Of a DNA stretch of 64,000 bases, positions 20,376 to 31,100 are shown one piece after another (within the stretch, counting starts at the first letter, position 1; the number at the start of each line of letters is the position of its first letter). A model generated the notes under the pieces. The model did not search any database. It had not been told where the DNA came from and saw only the letters and a list, made by a program, of their open reading frames with translations. The DNA lies in contig NC_064619.1 in assembly GCF_023898315.1 (NCBI RefSeq), positions 483,827,376-483,891,375 of the forward strand, in the 5' to 3' direction. This stretch comes from Schistocerca nitens. Taxonomy: Eukaryota; Arthropoda; Insecta; Orthoptera; Acrididae. The position numbers and the translations under genes are program-made.

Positions 20376-21080
20376 TAAAAAAAAGAAGCAAAACGTAAAA
20401 ACAAATTCTTTCATGAAATTTCTGGTGAACTGTCGGATCTCTGTAACTAGCTGCCTAGATATTTCGTCGCAAAGTCTTCTGGTTATCTTTGAGAGTATAC
20501 TGGATAAAATACACCTAAATCGTGGCGCACTCAGTTGTCACTGCGCATGCGCTGCCTGAACGAATGCGCTTCTGCCGGTTATGAGAGCGCTGAGCTGCGC
20601 TCCCTCCTTGGTGAACGGCCACTTCGTCGATGCCAGGTCCATCGTCTTTATATGATATACTTGCAGAACAACGCCAGGTAGACAAAGCACGAAGTTTTTC
20701 TGTAAGAGATTCTAACTGGAATGCCCCGTCCCGATTGATGAGGGACCTCGTTGTATTTCCACTGATTCGCTGATCTTGGAGCACCAAAGGTTTAAAGTGA
20801 GACCTACAATTTTTCTTTCATTGTAATCAGTGGAACTAACAGTGACTAGTGACGGGCGATAGTGGAATCGCTGGCTTGCCGTTAGTTTTCCACGATGCGA
20901 TCCTGAACAGTATGCGCCATTTATCATATATAAAATTTGTCACATTCGCACGGATTCCTTAAAACACCTGTACAGGTGACAGAAACGTACTTAAATCGGG
21001 TATGGGTTCAATACGCAGGAGTCCATAATTAATAAAAATAGATGAAAAATGTTCTTTTCATTTGTCTGTGTAATACACAG
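20376..21080. other. No recognised feature
   Basis: I see no gene, SINE or inverted ends. The minus-strand open frames here lack recognisable motifs. Confidence 0.45.
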
Positions 21081-21400
21081 TCCGCTCCGTAGCACAGTGG
21101 TCAGCGTGTGTGGCTGCCATGCAGAAGACGCAGGTTCGATTCCCGATACTGCCAGAGATTTTCTCCTTGGTAGAAGCATTCAGCTTTTTTATGCTTCTTG
21201 ACGGGCTACCGCTACTTCTCAGTCGAGAAGTAGCGGTTCCAAGCTCAAGAAAGCCTACAATGCCCGGCGCAGCGATGTCCCATCCTCATGCGCCTCCAAC
21301 CGCACCCACGTGACGCCGTTGGCAGGGGGTGACACGCCGGTCGGTCGGTCCCAGGTGGCCCGTCTGGGTCACAACGCAGAGCTTTGCTTGCTTGTTTTAC
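21081..21400 (+). mobile_element. tRNA-headed SINE (family C), copy 2
   Basis: The head reads GCTCCGTAGCACAGTGGTC, with box B CAGGTTCGATTCCC at 21130-21143. The body follows the order seen at 11164: CAGAGATTTTCTCCTTGGTA, AGAAGTAGCGGTTCCAAGC, GGTGACACGCCGGTCGGTC, GTCTGGGTCACAACGCAGAG. A local inverted pair around 21215-21240 (TACCGCTACTTCTC and GAGAAGTAGCGGT) forms a hairpin in the body. The head is better preserved than in copy 1. Confidence 0.75.
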
Positions 21401-22011
21401 TTTTGTGCAACCTACTGTGCAAGGAGCAAGAGGAAAGACCTCAAATTTTTTCATACAATTTAAGGACAAGTCAAGTCCACAGATATTGGTCGGTATATAA
21501 GTTCGCAACAGCATTTCATAAGTTAAACAAAGACAATAGATACATTTAAGAGATACTTTATTGATCAACAGTATCTTCTCCTTCACTATTTACGACAGTC
21601 TACCAACGCTGGTGCAACTTTTACATTCCGTGACTATGTTTTTGGGACGAAGAACTTGTCGAGCCATGTTCGGAGTGCATTTTCATCCGAGCAGAAAGTT
21701 TCTTGAAGGTTGTTCCATAGAGAACGGAAAAGGTGAAAATCTGAGGGTGCAAGAGGAGATGAATAAGGTGGGTTTTTGTCAGTCTAACAGAATGCGTGCG
21801 GGCGTTGTAGTGCAGTAGCATCACCTTATGCAGTCTTCTTGGTCTTCGTTCTTGGATTGCCTGCCAAGAGATCTCAGTTGTTGGCAATAAATGACAGTAG
21901 CGATGGTTGTATCTCGGGGAAGCACTGTTCCAACTGGTAGGTAACATTATCTTTTGTGGATGCGCGCAGGTTTTTGTACAGAGTTGCTGCTTTGTTAGGG
22001 CTCAACCATTC

Positions 22012-23534
22012 TGAGCGGCGGCGAGCTGGCGTCAGTCTTATTTTGTTCATGTATCGTTGAGATCGATTGTGGTTGAGGTAAGCTTTCTTTGCTTTTTGCG
22101 TGTGTCATCTTGCGGCTTGGCAGGCGAAGCGAGTTGGTTGTTAGCCTTCGACGGGTAACCCTGGATATCTTGTGATACTCGCGGGGAGACGAGTGTCATC
22201 GGCTGCCGAACGAGCGTGATGACCGTTACACGTTGTGGTGTGAAACTGGTTGGGTGGTTTGCAGACATGGGCAGCTTGAACATACAAGTCATCGTAGTAG
22301 TTTGTTCACCGACGCACTCAGAGATTTTAAACTTTGTTACGTATTATGGTGCGAGTTTCATAGTCGAAACTTAAGGCGATGTGGAAGGGCTCAGTTGGCC
22401 TAGTTAAATGGTGGCCGTTAGTTGAAAATTTTCTGTTTTACTAATACTTTGTGTCTCTTGCAATCAAATGATTTTATGTTGCCGTTTTTAAAGCCTGCAC
22501 TCTATTAATGTGTGAGTGAGTCAAAGGTTCTGCCGAGTGTTTCTATGTTTCAGAGTTATTGGAATGTCTTTGTGATTCGGGCAGATACTTTTGGTTGTGC
22601 CAGCGCCTTGGTGGGGAGTGAAATGTCTTCCGAGGTCTAGGCCTGGCAGTGTTTAAGAACCTGGACACTACCGGAGTTGTTCACATATCGCCTTCCAAAG
22701 TTTAGTATTTATCTTCCTTTCAGTCAAGGCGGGTTAAGGTGGTAGACATATATATGAACTTGTTTTCCTAAATATTACGGACTGGCAACTGGCTAAACCT
22801 TAAACCGCATAGCATCTGCTGAGTTCCTTGTGCAGCTTTTTCTAGTAACTTTTTAATTAACACGTCAGAGCACATGAACATTTATTTTTTAAAGATCAGT
22901 GTTTCTGTTGTAGTTTTTTATTTAAGTGGTTCAAATGGTTCAAATAGCTCTGAGCACTATGGGACTCAACATCTGAGGTCATCAGTCCCCTAGAACGTAG
23001 AACTACTTAAACGTAACTAACCTAAGGACATCACACATATCCATGCTCGAGGCAGGATTCGAACCTGCGATCGTAGCGGTCGCGCGGTTCCAGACTGTAG
23101 CGCCTAGAACCGCTCGGCCACACCGGCCGGCTTATTTAAGTGGTTCTATCATGTTATGTAATGGCATCTTAGGTTGGCACTAGTGTTCAAGTGTTATTAA
23201 GTAACCCCTTACCTGTAACTGTTTTCATTATATCTAGTTTGAGGGAAGCCCTATTCGGGAGTCTGAAGTTCTCAAGTTTGTTAGTAACCCTGTTTTCTTA
23301 ATTTGGAATTGTCTTTTAGAGTACTGAGTGCGTTGGGTTTCTAAATGTATTTTCAAAGCTTTATCTAGTGGCTCGTCCACAAATTGTAATCGTCAGTTTC
23401 TTTTGAAAGGGCTAATGTCAATAAACTGTCTTAGATATAAATTGTGACTACCAATCACTATTTCATCCCGCTTCCTCTTTTATGGTATTTACGATATGGT
23501 GTGTAATTTGGTACGATTAAGGAATCGCGCATCA
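22012..23534. mobile_element. Solo LTR (1523 bp including a SINE)
   Basis: A long non-coding block starts TGAGCGGCGG and ends CGCGCATCA. It is flanked by the 5-bp duplication CATTC at 22007-22011 and 23535-23539. If the block and one CATTC are removed, the surrounding mariner reading frame rejoins (KRKEW directly before LSPNKAAT), which fixes both boundaries. TG...CA ends, a 5-bp duplication, no coding and AATAAA at about 23420 fit a single LTR left by recombination between two LTRs, probably Ty3/gypsy or BEL/Pao-like; the class is inferred. About 1.3 kb without the SINE. Confidence 0.82.
22933..23131 (-). mobile_element. SINE family A, copy 7
   Basis: Minus-strand copy with a perfect 15-bp duplication TTATTTAAGTGGTTC at 22918-22932 and 23132-23146. 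It is inserted in the solo LTR, so it is younger than the LTR insertion or arrived with its parent element. Confidence 0.94.
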
Positions 23535-24102
23535 CATTCCTTTCTTTTCGTGATGTTTGCATAAAGACACCATTTCTGGTCGCTAGTAACGATACAGGAT
23601 TGGAATGGTCGGTGTTGTTCACGAGCTATTTGGTGACCAGCAAGCAGAAAGCACATGGTCACTCGCTGGTTTACGTGATTTTTGGCTTAGAGCATACGGT
23701 ACCCATATAACCGATTTTTGAGCTTTCCCCTTTTCATGAAGATGTCGCATGATTGTAGAATGATGGCAGTTCATCAGATTTGCCAGTTCTCGAATACAGT
23801 GAATTGTATAATTGTGGGTTAATGCGTTTAAATGATCTTCATCAAACCCCGAAAGCCTTCCTGAAATTGGACAGTCACTGACGCGAAAACGATCCTTATT
23901 AAAACGAGAAAACCATTTCCTTGCCGTGCACTGTCCAATGGCATTATCCCCACACATGGCGCAAATGTTTCTGGCTGCCTCCACTGCTCTCACCCTTCTA
24001 CTAAATTCGGACAGAAGAATATGTTGGAAACGTTCCGATTTCTCCACTTGGCACTCTGTTTTCTAGCGCCCACAATGTGTAAAATCATGTAACAACAGTT
24101 AA

Positions 24103-24868
24103 GGGGGGTAGGACGTCAAACTGGCCGACTTGGAGCAGGAGAGTCACCACAGGACATTTTAATTTCTACTGTCTATACTTTTACAAATAAATTCATAACA
24201 CTTTCTCACCATGACCAGGAAGGATTGAGGACCCACACTCATCGCAATGGAAGTTCAAAAACGTAGCAAAATACCTTTTTTTACATGTGAAATTTCATGA
24301 TTTTTTTCACTTATTACTGGCTGCATTTGTTGCTATAAGTACACTTTTCTTCCTAAGTAAGAGAGATTCTTCGATGAATTTTTCATAGCATACAAACGGT
24401 AGTTACAGGTGTATGAAACTCTAGAATTTTCAAAATCTATTAAAAACTGTGGAAAAATTGAGATAATTAACAATAAAACTTGAATTTTTTATAAACATGA
24501 AATTTAAAATGTAACAGTGCATTCATTTTTTCATAAATTAAATAACTGCTAGAGTTTAATACACCTATAACTATGGTTTGTATGCTGTGCAAAAGTAATC
24601 GAAGAATCTCTCTTACTTGGAAAGAGAAGTGTACCTATAGCAACAAATGCAGCCAGTAGTAAGTGAAAAAATGATGAAATTTCACATGTAAAAAAAAGTG
24701 TTTGTTACGTTTTTGAGCTTCCACTGCTATGAGTATGAATCCTGAATTCTTTCTGGTCATGCTGTTAAAGTTTTAAGAATTTATTTGCAAAAGTATAGAC
24801 AGTGGAAATTAAAATGTCCTGTGGTGCCTCTACTGCTCCAAGTCGGCCCGTTTGACGTCCTACCCCCC
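24103..24868. mobile_element. TTAA-flanked foldback MITE (piggyBac-like target)
   Basis: The 766-bp element starts GGGGGGTAGGACGTCAAAC and ends with the exact inverse GTTTGACGTCCTACCCCCC. TTAA at 24099-24102 and 24869-24872 is the duplicated target, a hallmark of piggyBac transposition. The inverted similarity is not limited to the ends: GACATTTTAATTTC, TACATGTGAAATTTCAT, GGCTGCATTTGTTGCTATA and AAGAGAGATTCTTCGAT all have inverse partners in the right half, so almost the whole element folds. No coding. It interrupts the 5' part of the mariner relic. Its mobility would need a transposase supplied in trans. Confidence 0.9.
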
Positions 24869-25011
24869 TTAACTACAAATAAAACATGAAAATCGTTAAA
24901 AAAAACCATAGCAACGTGAATACCGACATGCGAAACAAAAACGCAACGAATTTATGCACCAACCTAATACTTCGCAGTCCTTACATAACGATAAATTTAG
25001 GAAAGTTAATA

Positions 25012-26433
25012 CACTCCTGGAAATTGAAATAAGAACACCGTGAATTCATTGTCCCAGGAAGGGGAAACTTTGTTGACACATTCCTGGGGTCAGATACATC
25101 ACATGATCACACTGACAGAACCACAGGCACATAGACACAGGCAACAGAGCATGCACAATGTCGGCACTAGTACAGTGTATATCCACCTTTCGCAGCAATG
25201 CAGGCTGCTATTCTCACATGGAGACGATCGTAGAGATGCTGGATGTAGTCCTGTGGAACGGCTTGCCATGCCATTTCCACCTGGCGCCTCAGTTGGACCA
25301 GCGTTCGTGCTGGACGTGCAGACCGCGTGAGACGACGCTTCATCCAGTCCCAAACATGCTCAATGGGGGACAGATCCGGAGATCTTGCTGGCCAGGGTAG
25401 TTGACTTACACCTTCTAGAGCACGTTGGGTGGCACGGGATACATGCGGACGTGCATTGTCCTGTTGGAACAGCAAGTTCCCTTGCCGGTCTAGGAATGGT
25501 AGAACGATGGGTTCGATGACGGTTTGGATGTACCGTGCACTATTCAGTGTCCCCTCGACGATCACCAGTGGTGTACGGCCAGTGTAGGAGATCGCTCCCC
25601 ACACCATGATGCCGGTTGTTGGCCCTGTGTGCCTCGGTCGTATGCAGTCCTGATTGTGGCGCTCACCTGCACGGCGCCAAACACGCATACGACCATCATT
25701 GGCACCAAGGCAGAAGCGACTCTCATCGCTGAAGACGACACGTCTCCATTCGTCCCTCCATTCACGCCTGTCGCGACACCACTGGAGGCGGGCTGCACGA
25801 TGTTGGGGCGTGAGCGGAAGACGGCCTAACGGTGTGCGGAACCGTAGCCCAGCTTCATGGAGACGGTTGCGGATGGTCCTCGCCGATACCCCAGGAGCAA
25901 CAGTGTCCCTAATTTGCTGGGAAGTGGCGGTGCGGTCCCCTACGGCACTGCGTAGGATCCTACGGTCTTGGCGTGCGTCCGTGCGTCGCTGCGGTCCGGT
26001 CCCAGGTCGACGGGCACGTGCACCTTCCGCCGACCACTGGCGACAACATCGATGTACTGTGGAGACCTCACGCCCCACGTGTTGAGCAATTCGGCGGTAC
26101 GTCCACCCGGCCTCCCGCATGCTCACTATACGCCCTCGCTCGAAGTCCGTCAACTGCACATACGGTTCACGTCCACGCTGTCGCGGCATGCTACCAGTGT
26201 TAAAGACTGCGATGGAGCTCCGTATGCCACGGCAAACTGGCTGACACTGACGGCGGCGGTGCACAAATGCTGCGCAGCTAGCGCCATTCGACGGCCAACA
26301 CCGCGGTTCCTGGTGTGTTCGCTGTGCCGTGCGCGTGATCATTGCTTGTACAGCCCTCTCGCAGTGTCCGGAGCAAGTATGGTGGGTCTGACACACCGGT
26401 GGCAATGTGTTCTTTTTTCCATTTCCAGGAGTG
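25012..26433 (-). mobile_element. Tc1/mariner-superfamily transposon, intact young copy 2
   Basis: The same family as 1617-3038, inverted, and exactly the same length (1422 bp). TA flanks lie at 25010-25011 and 26434-26435; the ends are CACTCCTGGAAATTGAAAT and TTTCCATTTCCAGGAGTG. It holds one complete transposase gene. It lies about 45 bp right of the mariner relic. The copies differ only by scattered substitutions, which implies recent transposition. Confidence 0.95.
25167..26189 (-). CDS. Tc1-type transposase, complete (340 aa), copy 2
   Basis: Same function and start choice as the gene at 1861-2883 (MPRQRGREPYVQ at the start codon 26187-26189). The frame is open from 26405, but the extra 72 residues are probably leader. 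Catalytic residues are all present: SDES, QQDNARPH and SPIEHVWD, with 32 residues between the second Asp and the Glu. Differences from copy 1 include Ser for Gly in IVSMRE, Arg for Leu in TVHRCC, Phe for Ser in LRFRTP, Arg in VSRATQ and Val in LHVRIA. I cannot tell which copy, if either, is closest to the active consensus. Confidence 0.93.
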   Translation of the reverse strand: MPRQRGREPYVQLTDFERGRIVSMREAGWTYRRIAQHVGREVSTVHRCCRQWSAEGARARRPGTGPQRRTDARQDRRILRSAVGDRTATSQQIRDTVAPGVSARTIRNRLHEAGLRFRTPLGRLPLTPQHRAARLQWCRDRREWRDEWRRVVFSDESRFCLGANDGRMRVWRRAGERHNQDCIRPRHTGPTTGIMVWGAISYTGRTPLVIVEGTLNSARYIQTVIEPIVLPFLDRQGNLLFQQDNARPHVSRATQRALEGVSQLPWPARSPDLSPIEHVWDWMKRRLTRSARPARTLVQLRRQVEMAWQAVPQDYIQHLYDRLHVRIAACIAAKGGYTLY

Positions 26434-26435
26434 TA

Positions 26436-27103
26436 TTACACGCGTCATTCACGAATGGGTCAGAGAGGGGAAGGGAATTGGGGTGAGTGTTAGAATATTT
26501 CCTTCTCGCCACACAGTGCACTGTTCTAAAGCGTACTGAAGCGCACGTAGAAGTAAATCACTTCACTGAGACTGGTTAAATGGTATCTCTCATTCCGCCT
26601 CGTCGACTCGGAATCGCACGGAAGTGCTGAGGGGCTGGAGGCTCTTAGCAGCGTTTAACGAGCAGGTACACGGCAAAACAACGAGGAGGGACACAGGGGA
26701 GCTGGTCCCCGCGCGGAGCATCTGCGCGGACAAAACGAAAAAGCAGGACGGCAGGCGCAGTCCGAGTCACGAGCGGCGCACTGCAGGAATTTCGGAGCGA
26801 TATAATCTGCACGCAGGGCGCAGGGCGCTCACGACAAACACAAAAGCTGCCAACAACGCCGAGATTATTCGCAGCAGTTGGCCGCTTTAAAAGGGAAAGA
26901 ATCCCTTTGAAGGTCCCGGCGGCTCACCCCACAGCGCCGCAGTCGATATCTGCGTTAGTCACGTCTGCAATAGTTGTCCCTCCCTCCCCTCCCCACGCCC
27001 TCTTGCACGCCCCTTTGTGAGAGTCTCATTTTTCTCGACCATATCATTTCTGGAAATTTGCACAGGGCTGGCTGCAGCATGAGACAGTTTCACACTTTAT
27101 ATT
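26436..27103. other. No recognised feature
   Basis: A GC-rich stretch at about 26620-26830 has an open frame on the plus strand but no recognisable domain. No repeat identified. Confidence 0.4.
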
Positions 27104-27115
27104 CCAGTGCAAGGT

Positions 27116-27308
27116 TCAAAAATGGCTCTGAGCACTATGGGACTCAACTGCTGTGGTCATTAGTCCCCTAGAACTTAGAACTACTTAAACCTAACTAACC
27201 TAAGGACATCACAGACATCCATGCCCGAGGCAGGATTCGAACCTGCGACCGTAGCAGTCGCACGGTTCCGGACTGCGCGCCTAGAACCGCGAGACCACCG
27301 CGGCCGGC
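27116..27308 (-). mobile_element. SINE family A, copy 8
   Basis: Minus-strand copy with perfect 12-bp duplication CCAGTGCAAGGT at 27104-27115 and 27309-27320. The head has CGCGGTGGTCTCGCGG in place of the usual GTGGCCGAGCGG area, which weakens box A. Confidence 0.93.
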
Positions 27309-27564
27309 CCAGTGCAAGGTGTTAACCAAAATGTGCTCAAGGGGAAATCACTGTGAAGAAGAAAGTGTTGCTATGAGGCGAAAGTACATCGAAGGCCTGA
27401 ACGTTGGAGAAGAACTTCCGTGAAACGATACAGGAAAAAGAGGAGGAGGAGGAGGATTAATGATGCGAGAGGAGCAGGCGATTCGACAATGTGGAGTAAG
27501 ACAGAGCAATGAATGACCTATGCTGAAACTATTGAAATTTTGCGAGTTTACTTTCCGGGAAGCC

Positions 27565-27770
27565 TACCACATACACCTTGCTAAATGACCACGAAAAAAT
27601 TCGAGAAATCAGAGCCAATTCAGAGGCTTACAGACAATCATTCTTCCCACGTGTCTTTAGCGAGTGGAACAGAGAAAAAGGGAGGGGGGGGGGGAGAGAG
27701 ATCAGTCATAGGCACCAGAAGTACCCTCCTTTATGTCCCGTCTGCTGGCTTGCGGAGTACTGAAGCGGAT
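27565..27770 (+). mobile_element. LINE 3' end fragment
   Basis: The translation HEKIREIRANSEAYRQSFFP and FSEWNREKG matches the C-terminus of the LINE ORF2 at 12919 (NEKIREIKANTETYKQSFFP). The 3' untranslated region with GTACCCTCC and CTTGCGGAGTACTGAAG follows. No (GATGTA)n tail is preserved, and a run of G at about 27680 interrupts the frame. 5'-truncated copy. Confidence 0.78.
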
Positions 27771-29019
27771 GGAGAAAATAGTAATAAGCATCTTTACGTA
27801 ATGGAACACGCGCATTAATTGAGCGTCTCAACCATTATCTTAATGGGAAATTGGCGTTATATTTCAGGGAAAATGATATCGCCACATGAAGTAACAAACT
27901 GTCGGACGATTCTGCGCGTGTCGTCTGCAGACCGAGATAAAATTTCAAAGAAAATGCTGGAAGGAGGTCTTTTTACTTTCAGGAAATGATGCCAGAGGAG
28001 GAATTCTTACTTTCCAGTTAGTGGTGAGCGAGAAAAATCTATATTTCTTTATAGCGGTTTTTCAGAAGTTTGACCGGAACGTAAACAAGTCTTCCTATAA
28101 ATTACGCAGTGGTGTTTTGTCCGAATTTTCAGAGCCAAACGAAGAGTGAAAAATGGACAGATGCAGTGAGATTGACCAGCGTGAGGTCAAGTACCACAAA
28201 AAAATTTGTTGCTTGAGAGTAATCAGGGTAATTAAAAATCTTAATTAGTGATGTGATGGGAAAAAGAAATATTTCACGAACTGCTGCTGCGAGATATATA
28301 AATGAAGTGTCAAAGAGTTTCACTTCAAGGTTTAGCTATTTTGGGTATAAAAATTTATTTTGGTGTGATATTTAACATTCAAATAGGCTTCCTTAAAATC
28401 AGATAAAAAAATTTACGGCATTTTGAGCGCAGCAGACATTCGAAGGCAAATGAGGTGTTAAAAAGTGTAGTCTTCAAGAGCTGGTTTATTGTGCATGAAA
28501 TACTAGATTGGTGTAACATTTAATTGTCAAACTTGTTTCGAATCCTGTACAAAATTCAGAACATTTCAAAAACAAAAAGCTCTAGGAAGGGAAACCAGTC
28601 GTCAATAAGATCATGCTTTCTGAAGAAAACATTAAGATAAAAAAAGTTCCGGAAAAATATATCAAATGTTTTGTACAATCGTACATCTAAAAGTAGAAAT
28701 AAAGCAGTTGAGGTGCCTCTCAATGATACCTGAAGTCATGCGCAGCAAATGAATATCGACAGCGCTTCTGTAATCTATTTTGTTTCGTACATTACAAATC
28801 ATGCCACAAAATATTTTACCTACTTTTTCAATATCTTTTTAATTGAACCAGATAACAGCTTTAGACAATGTACGGTAAACAATAGGTTTACACTATTCCG
28901 AAGAACGGGGATAACACACACAAATAGCCGACTATCAACATATATATGTGTATAAGCTTAATTATTTATATCAATAGTCCATGTAAAGGTTTGGCTAAGG
29001 GAGTTTGTGAGTATCGAAA
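27771..29019. other. No recognised feature
   Basis: AT-rich anonymous DNA before the transposon at 29022. No coding or repeat structure that I can support. Confidence 0.45.
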
Positions 29020-29021
29020 TA

Positions 29022-30577
29022 CCGGGTGGTTATAAATAAAGTGCAGCTATTCGCGGAGTTCAAAAATGTTCAAATGTGTGTGAAATTTTATGGGATTTAA
29101 CTGCTAAGGTCATCAGTCCCTAAGCTTACAAACTACTTAAGCTAAATTATCCTAAGGACAAAACACATACACCCATGCCCGAGGGAGGACTCGAATCTCC
29201 GCCGCGACCACGCGGAGTTCCACTGTGATCTGTAATTACCGTATGGCAGCGAAACTTGGTCGATATGCTAACGTAAATGCGGAACCGATTTACGCTAGAA
29301 AAGAAAACAGTTCCTAATTTGGCCGCCAAGTTCAAATCTGGTGCTATAGATAACTAACTGTACGACACCCATGCTGTCATTTCATAAGCCATAACGTGGG
29401 TGAATAGTATGGCTGTCGATAATAGAGGCCGTGTGCTGCTAATGAATCTGTTTTATGTGAACGGCAGCAGCGTTACAGTGTTGCACTGAGAGACTATCGC
29501 CGCCTGAAAGGTCGGAGGAGAGGCCTGATGTCACTAAACGGTTTAAAGAAGACATTAACGCAAGGAGAGGTGAGCTTGGTGTGGCACCTGGAGAGGAATG
29601 TGTCCTATGCCAGAGGAATTTACTGACTAGGTTGCTGTTGCTGTAACTGACTACGCTGTATCTGCACCGGGCAGTGGTAGTGTTAGTGCAGTGCTGTGAG
29701 AACTGTCCTTCACTTGATCAACAGTATGGAAAGTTTTGCGGTCTTTTTTACACTGGTACCCGTACTGGAAACAGATGCTGCAAAAACTGAAACATCGTGA
29801 CCCACAGCAACGTTGTATATTTGTTATATGGTTTCTACTACGGACGCACATTTTACACTACAGGATGCAGTGAATATACAGAAGGCCCATCATGTACCCT
29901 GCAACGTCTCCACGTATCGAGACTTCCTTGTACAGAAACTGATTTCTGCTTTGCAAGATTGCAGCTGTGTGGAAGCGACTGTTTTAAGCCAAGGTGGGGC
30001 AACACCTCATACTGCTCGCCCCGTGAAAGTTCTGCTTTATGCAACCTTCCACGAAGCTATTATCTCCAAAGGTTTACCAGATGTATGGCCTGTTAAATCA
30101 CTTGATCTGAATCCACGTGACTCGAGGCTCTGTAGATATCTGAAAGAACACGTTTACCCTCTGGCTCTACCTGAGTTGAAGGACAGTATACAGGAACACG
30201 TCACTCAGATTCCTCCGGAATTTCTACGAGCAATTAGCACATCGTTTTACGGATGCAGCATCTGGTCGACGTCTCCATTGCTCATACTGAACAAACTTTG
30301 TAAGTGGCGGTCACTGATGAAATCAAAATTGTGCTCATTTTTATCATGTTTGACCTGCTCTGCCCCCATCCCGTTCCTATTCCATTAATACGGAAACATT
30401 TCTGTGCGTCTTTCTTGTACTCGCAACCCCTGGTGGCCATAATCAGAACTTTTTTTTCCAGCGAAAATCGGTTATGCATTAACGCATTGGAATATCTACC
30501 AAGTTTTGCTGCCGTACGATAATTACAGATCACAATAGACCTCAGTGAGTATCTGTAGTTTGGTTATATACACCCTG
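29022..30577 (+). mobile_element. Mariner-related transposon with long inverted ends, dead
   Basis: The outer ends are CCGGGTGG and, inverted, CAGGGTGT, with TA at 29020-29021 and 30578-30579. The inverted similarity continues inward for well over 100 bp: TGTGATCTGTAATTACCGTA, GCAGCGAAACTTGGT and CGATTTACGCTAGAAAA all have partners at 30420-30540. Transposase pieces on + include VRSFLHWYPY, then SQGGATPHTARP, WPVKSLDLNPRD and LPELKDSIQEHVTQIPPEFL (29813-30290). The catalytic Asp of the usual QDGATPH is Gly. The central part of the gene is deleted. A SINE sits in the left arm. Confidence 0.82.
29062..29210 (-). mobile_element. SINE family A variant, 5'-truncated
   Basis: Minus strand; ends AAATTTCACACACATTTGAAC and carries CCTCCCTCGGGCATGGGTGT. 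It is related to family A but has a distinct tail (ACACACATTTGAAC in place of GCTCAGAGCCATTTGAAC). The perfect 10-bp duplication CGCGGAGTTC lies at 29052-29061 and 29211-29220. It is shorter than full length and inserted in the left inverted end of the transposon. Confidence 0.87.
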
Positions 30578-30649
30578 TACGTGACATAAATGGCCGAATC
30601 TTATGTATGCACTGACTTAAAAGCCAAAGTTTTTTTTTACTTCGCCAAA

Positions 30650-31100
30650 GGTCCTTAGACCTCATTATTTGACATAAATTTCAACTTGATACCTTCACCC
30701 ATTTCTGAGAAAAAGGGGCTTAACATACAGATAGACACAAAACAAACGGCAAAAGATATTTTTTATGTAATGTTACTAGATATTAACAATTTTCGAACTT
30801 TCTCCTTTACTTGTACTGTGAAAAGTTGTTTGTTGCAAAATTTAATGATTCTAGGTCAATTCAAAGTACGTTAAAATTTCGATGAGTGAGTTGGCGGGTT
30901 TAAGAATATGGAATACAAATAGCCGTATATTTTGATTGCAGCAACTTAGGTTGTTCAATTTCTTACACCCCCTACAGGCAGTACACCTTAGTATGCGCCA
31001 TAAATTTCACTTTGATACCTCCAATTTTTCCTGAGTAAAAGGGGTTTTAATAGACGTACAGGCAGATGGAGAATAAAGGGATTTTATAAGAGTTCCGTTT
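30650..31100 (+). repeat. Two diverged copies of a ~100-bp unit about 330 bp apart
   Basis: The segment at about 30655-30755 (GACATAAATTTCAACTTGATACC through AAAAAGGGGCTTAA) is repeated at about 30985-31085 (GCCATAAATTTCACTTTGATACC through TAAAAGGGGTTTTAA). Both are followed by an ACAGATAGAC- or ACAGGCAGAT-type purine-rich block; the second continues into GATTTTATAAGAGTTCCGTT. It may be part of a widespread insect repeat; the type is unknown. Confidence 0.6.

Larger units (their letters stand above)
21486..24964 (-). mobile_element. Mariner relic split by a solo LTR and a MITE
   Basis: The right end, read on the minus strand after TA, starts GGTTGGTGCATAAATTCGTT. The left end TTGGTCGGTATATAAGTTCG is its diverged partner, and TA lies at 21484-21485 and 24965-24966. 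The 142-aa minus frame at 23619-24047 has the mariner DNA-binding layout (TARKWFSRFNKDRFRVSDCP, IRELANLMNCHHSTIMRHLH). Left of the solo LTR the transposase resumes in frame as WLSPNKAAT, then KVMLLHYNARTHS, where the catalytic Asp of HDNARPH is Tyr. Without the two insertions the element is about 1.2 kb, normal for mariner. Dead copy. Confidence 0.88.

Noticed and set aside
26624..26890. GC-rich region with an open frame as a gene or promoter
   Set aside because: No recognisable protein and no evidence of a transcription start.
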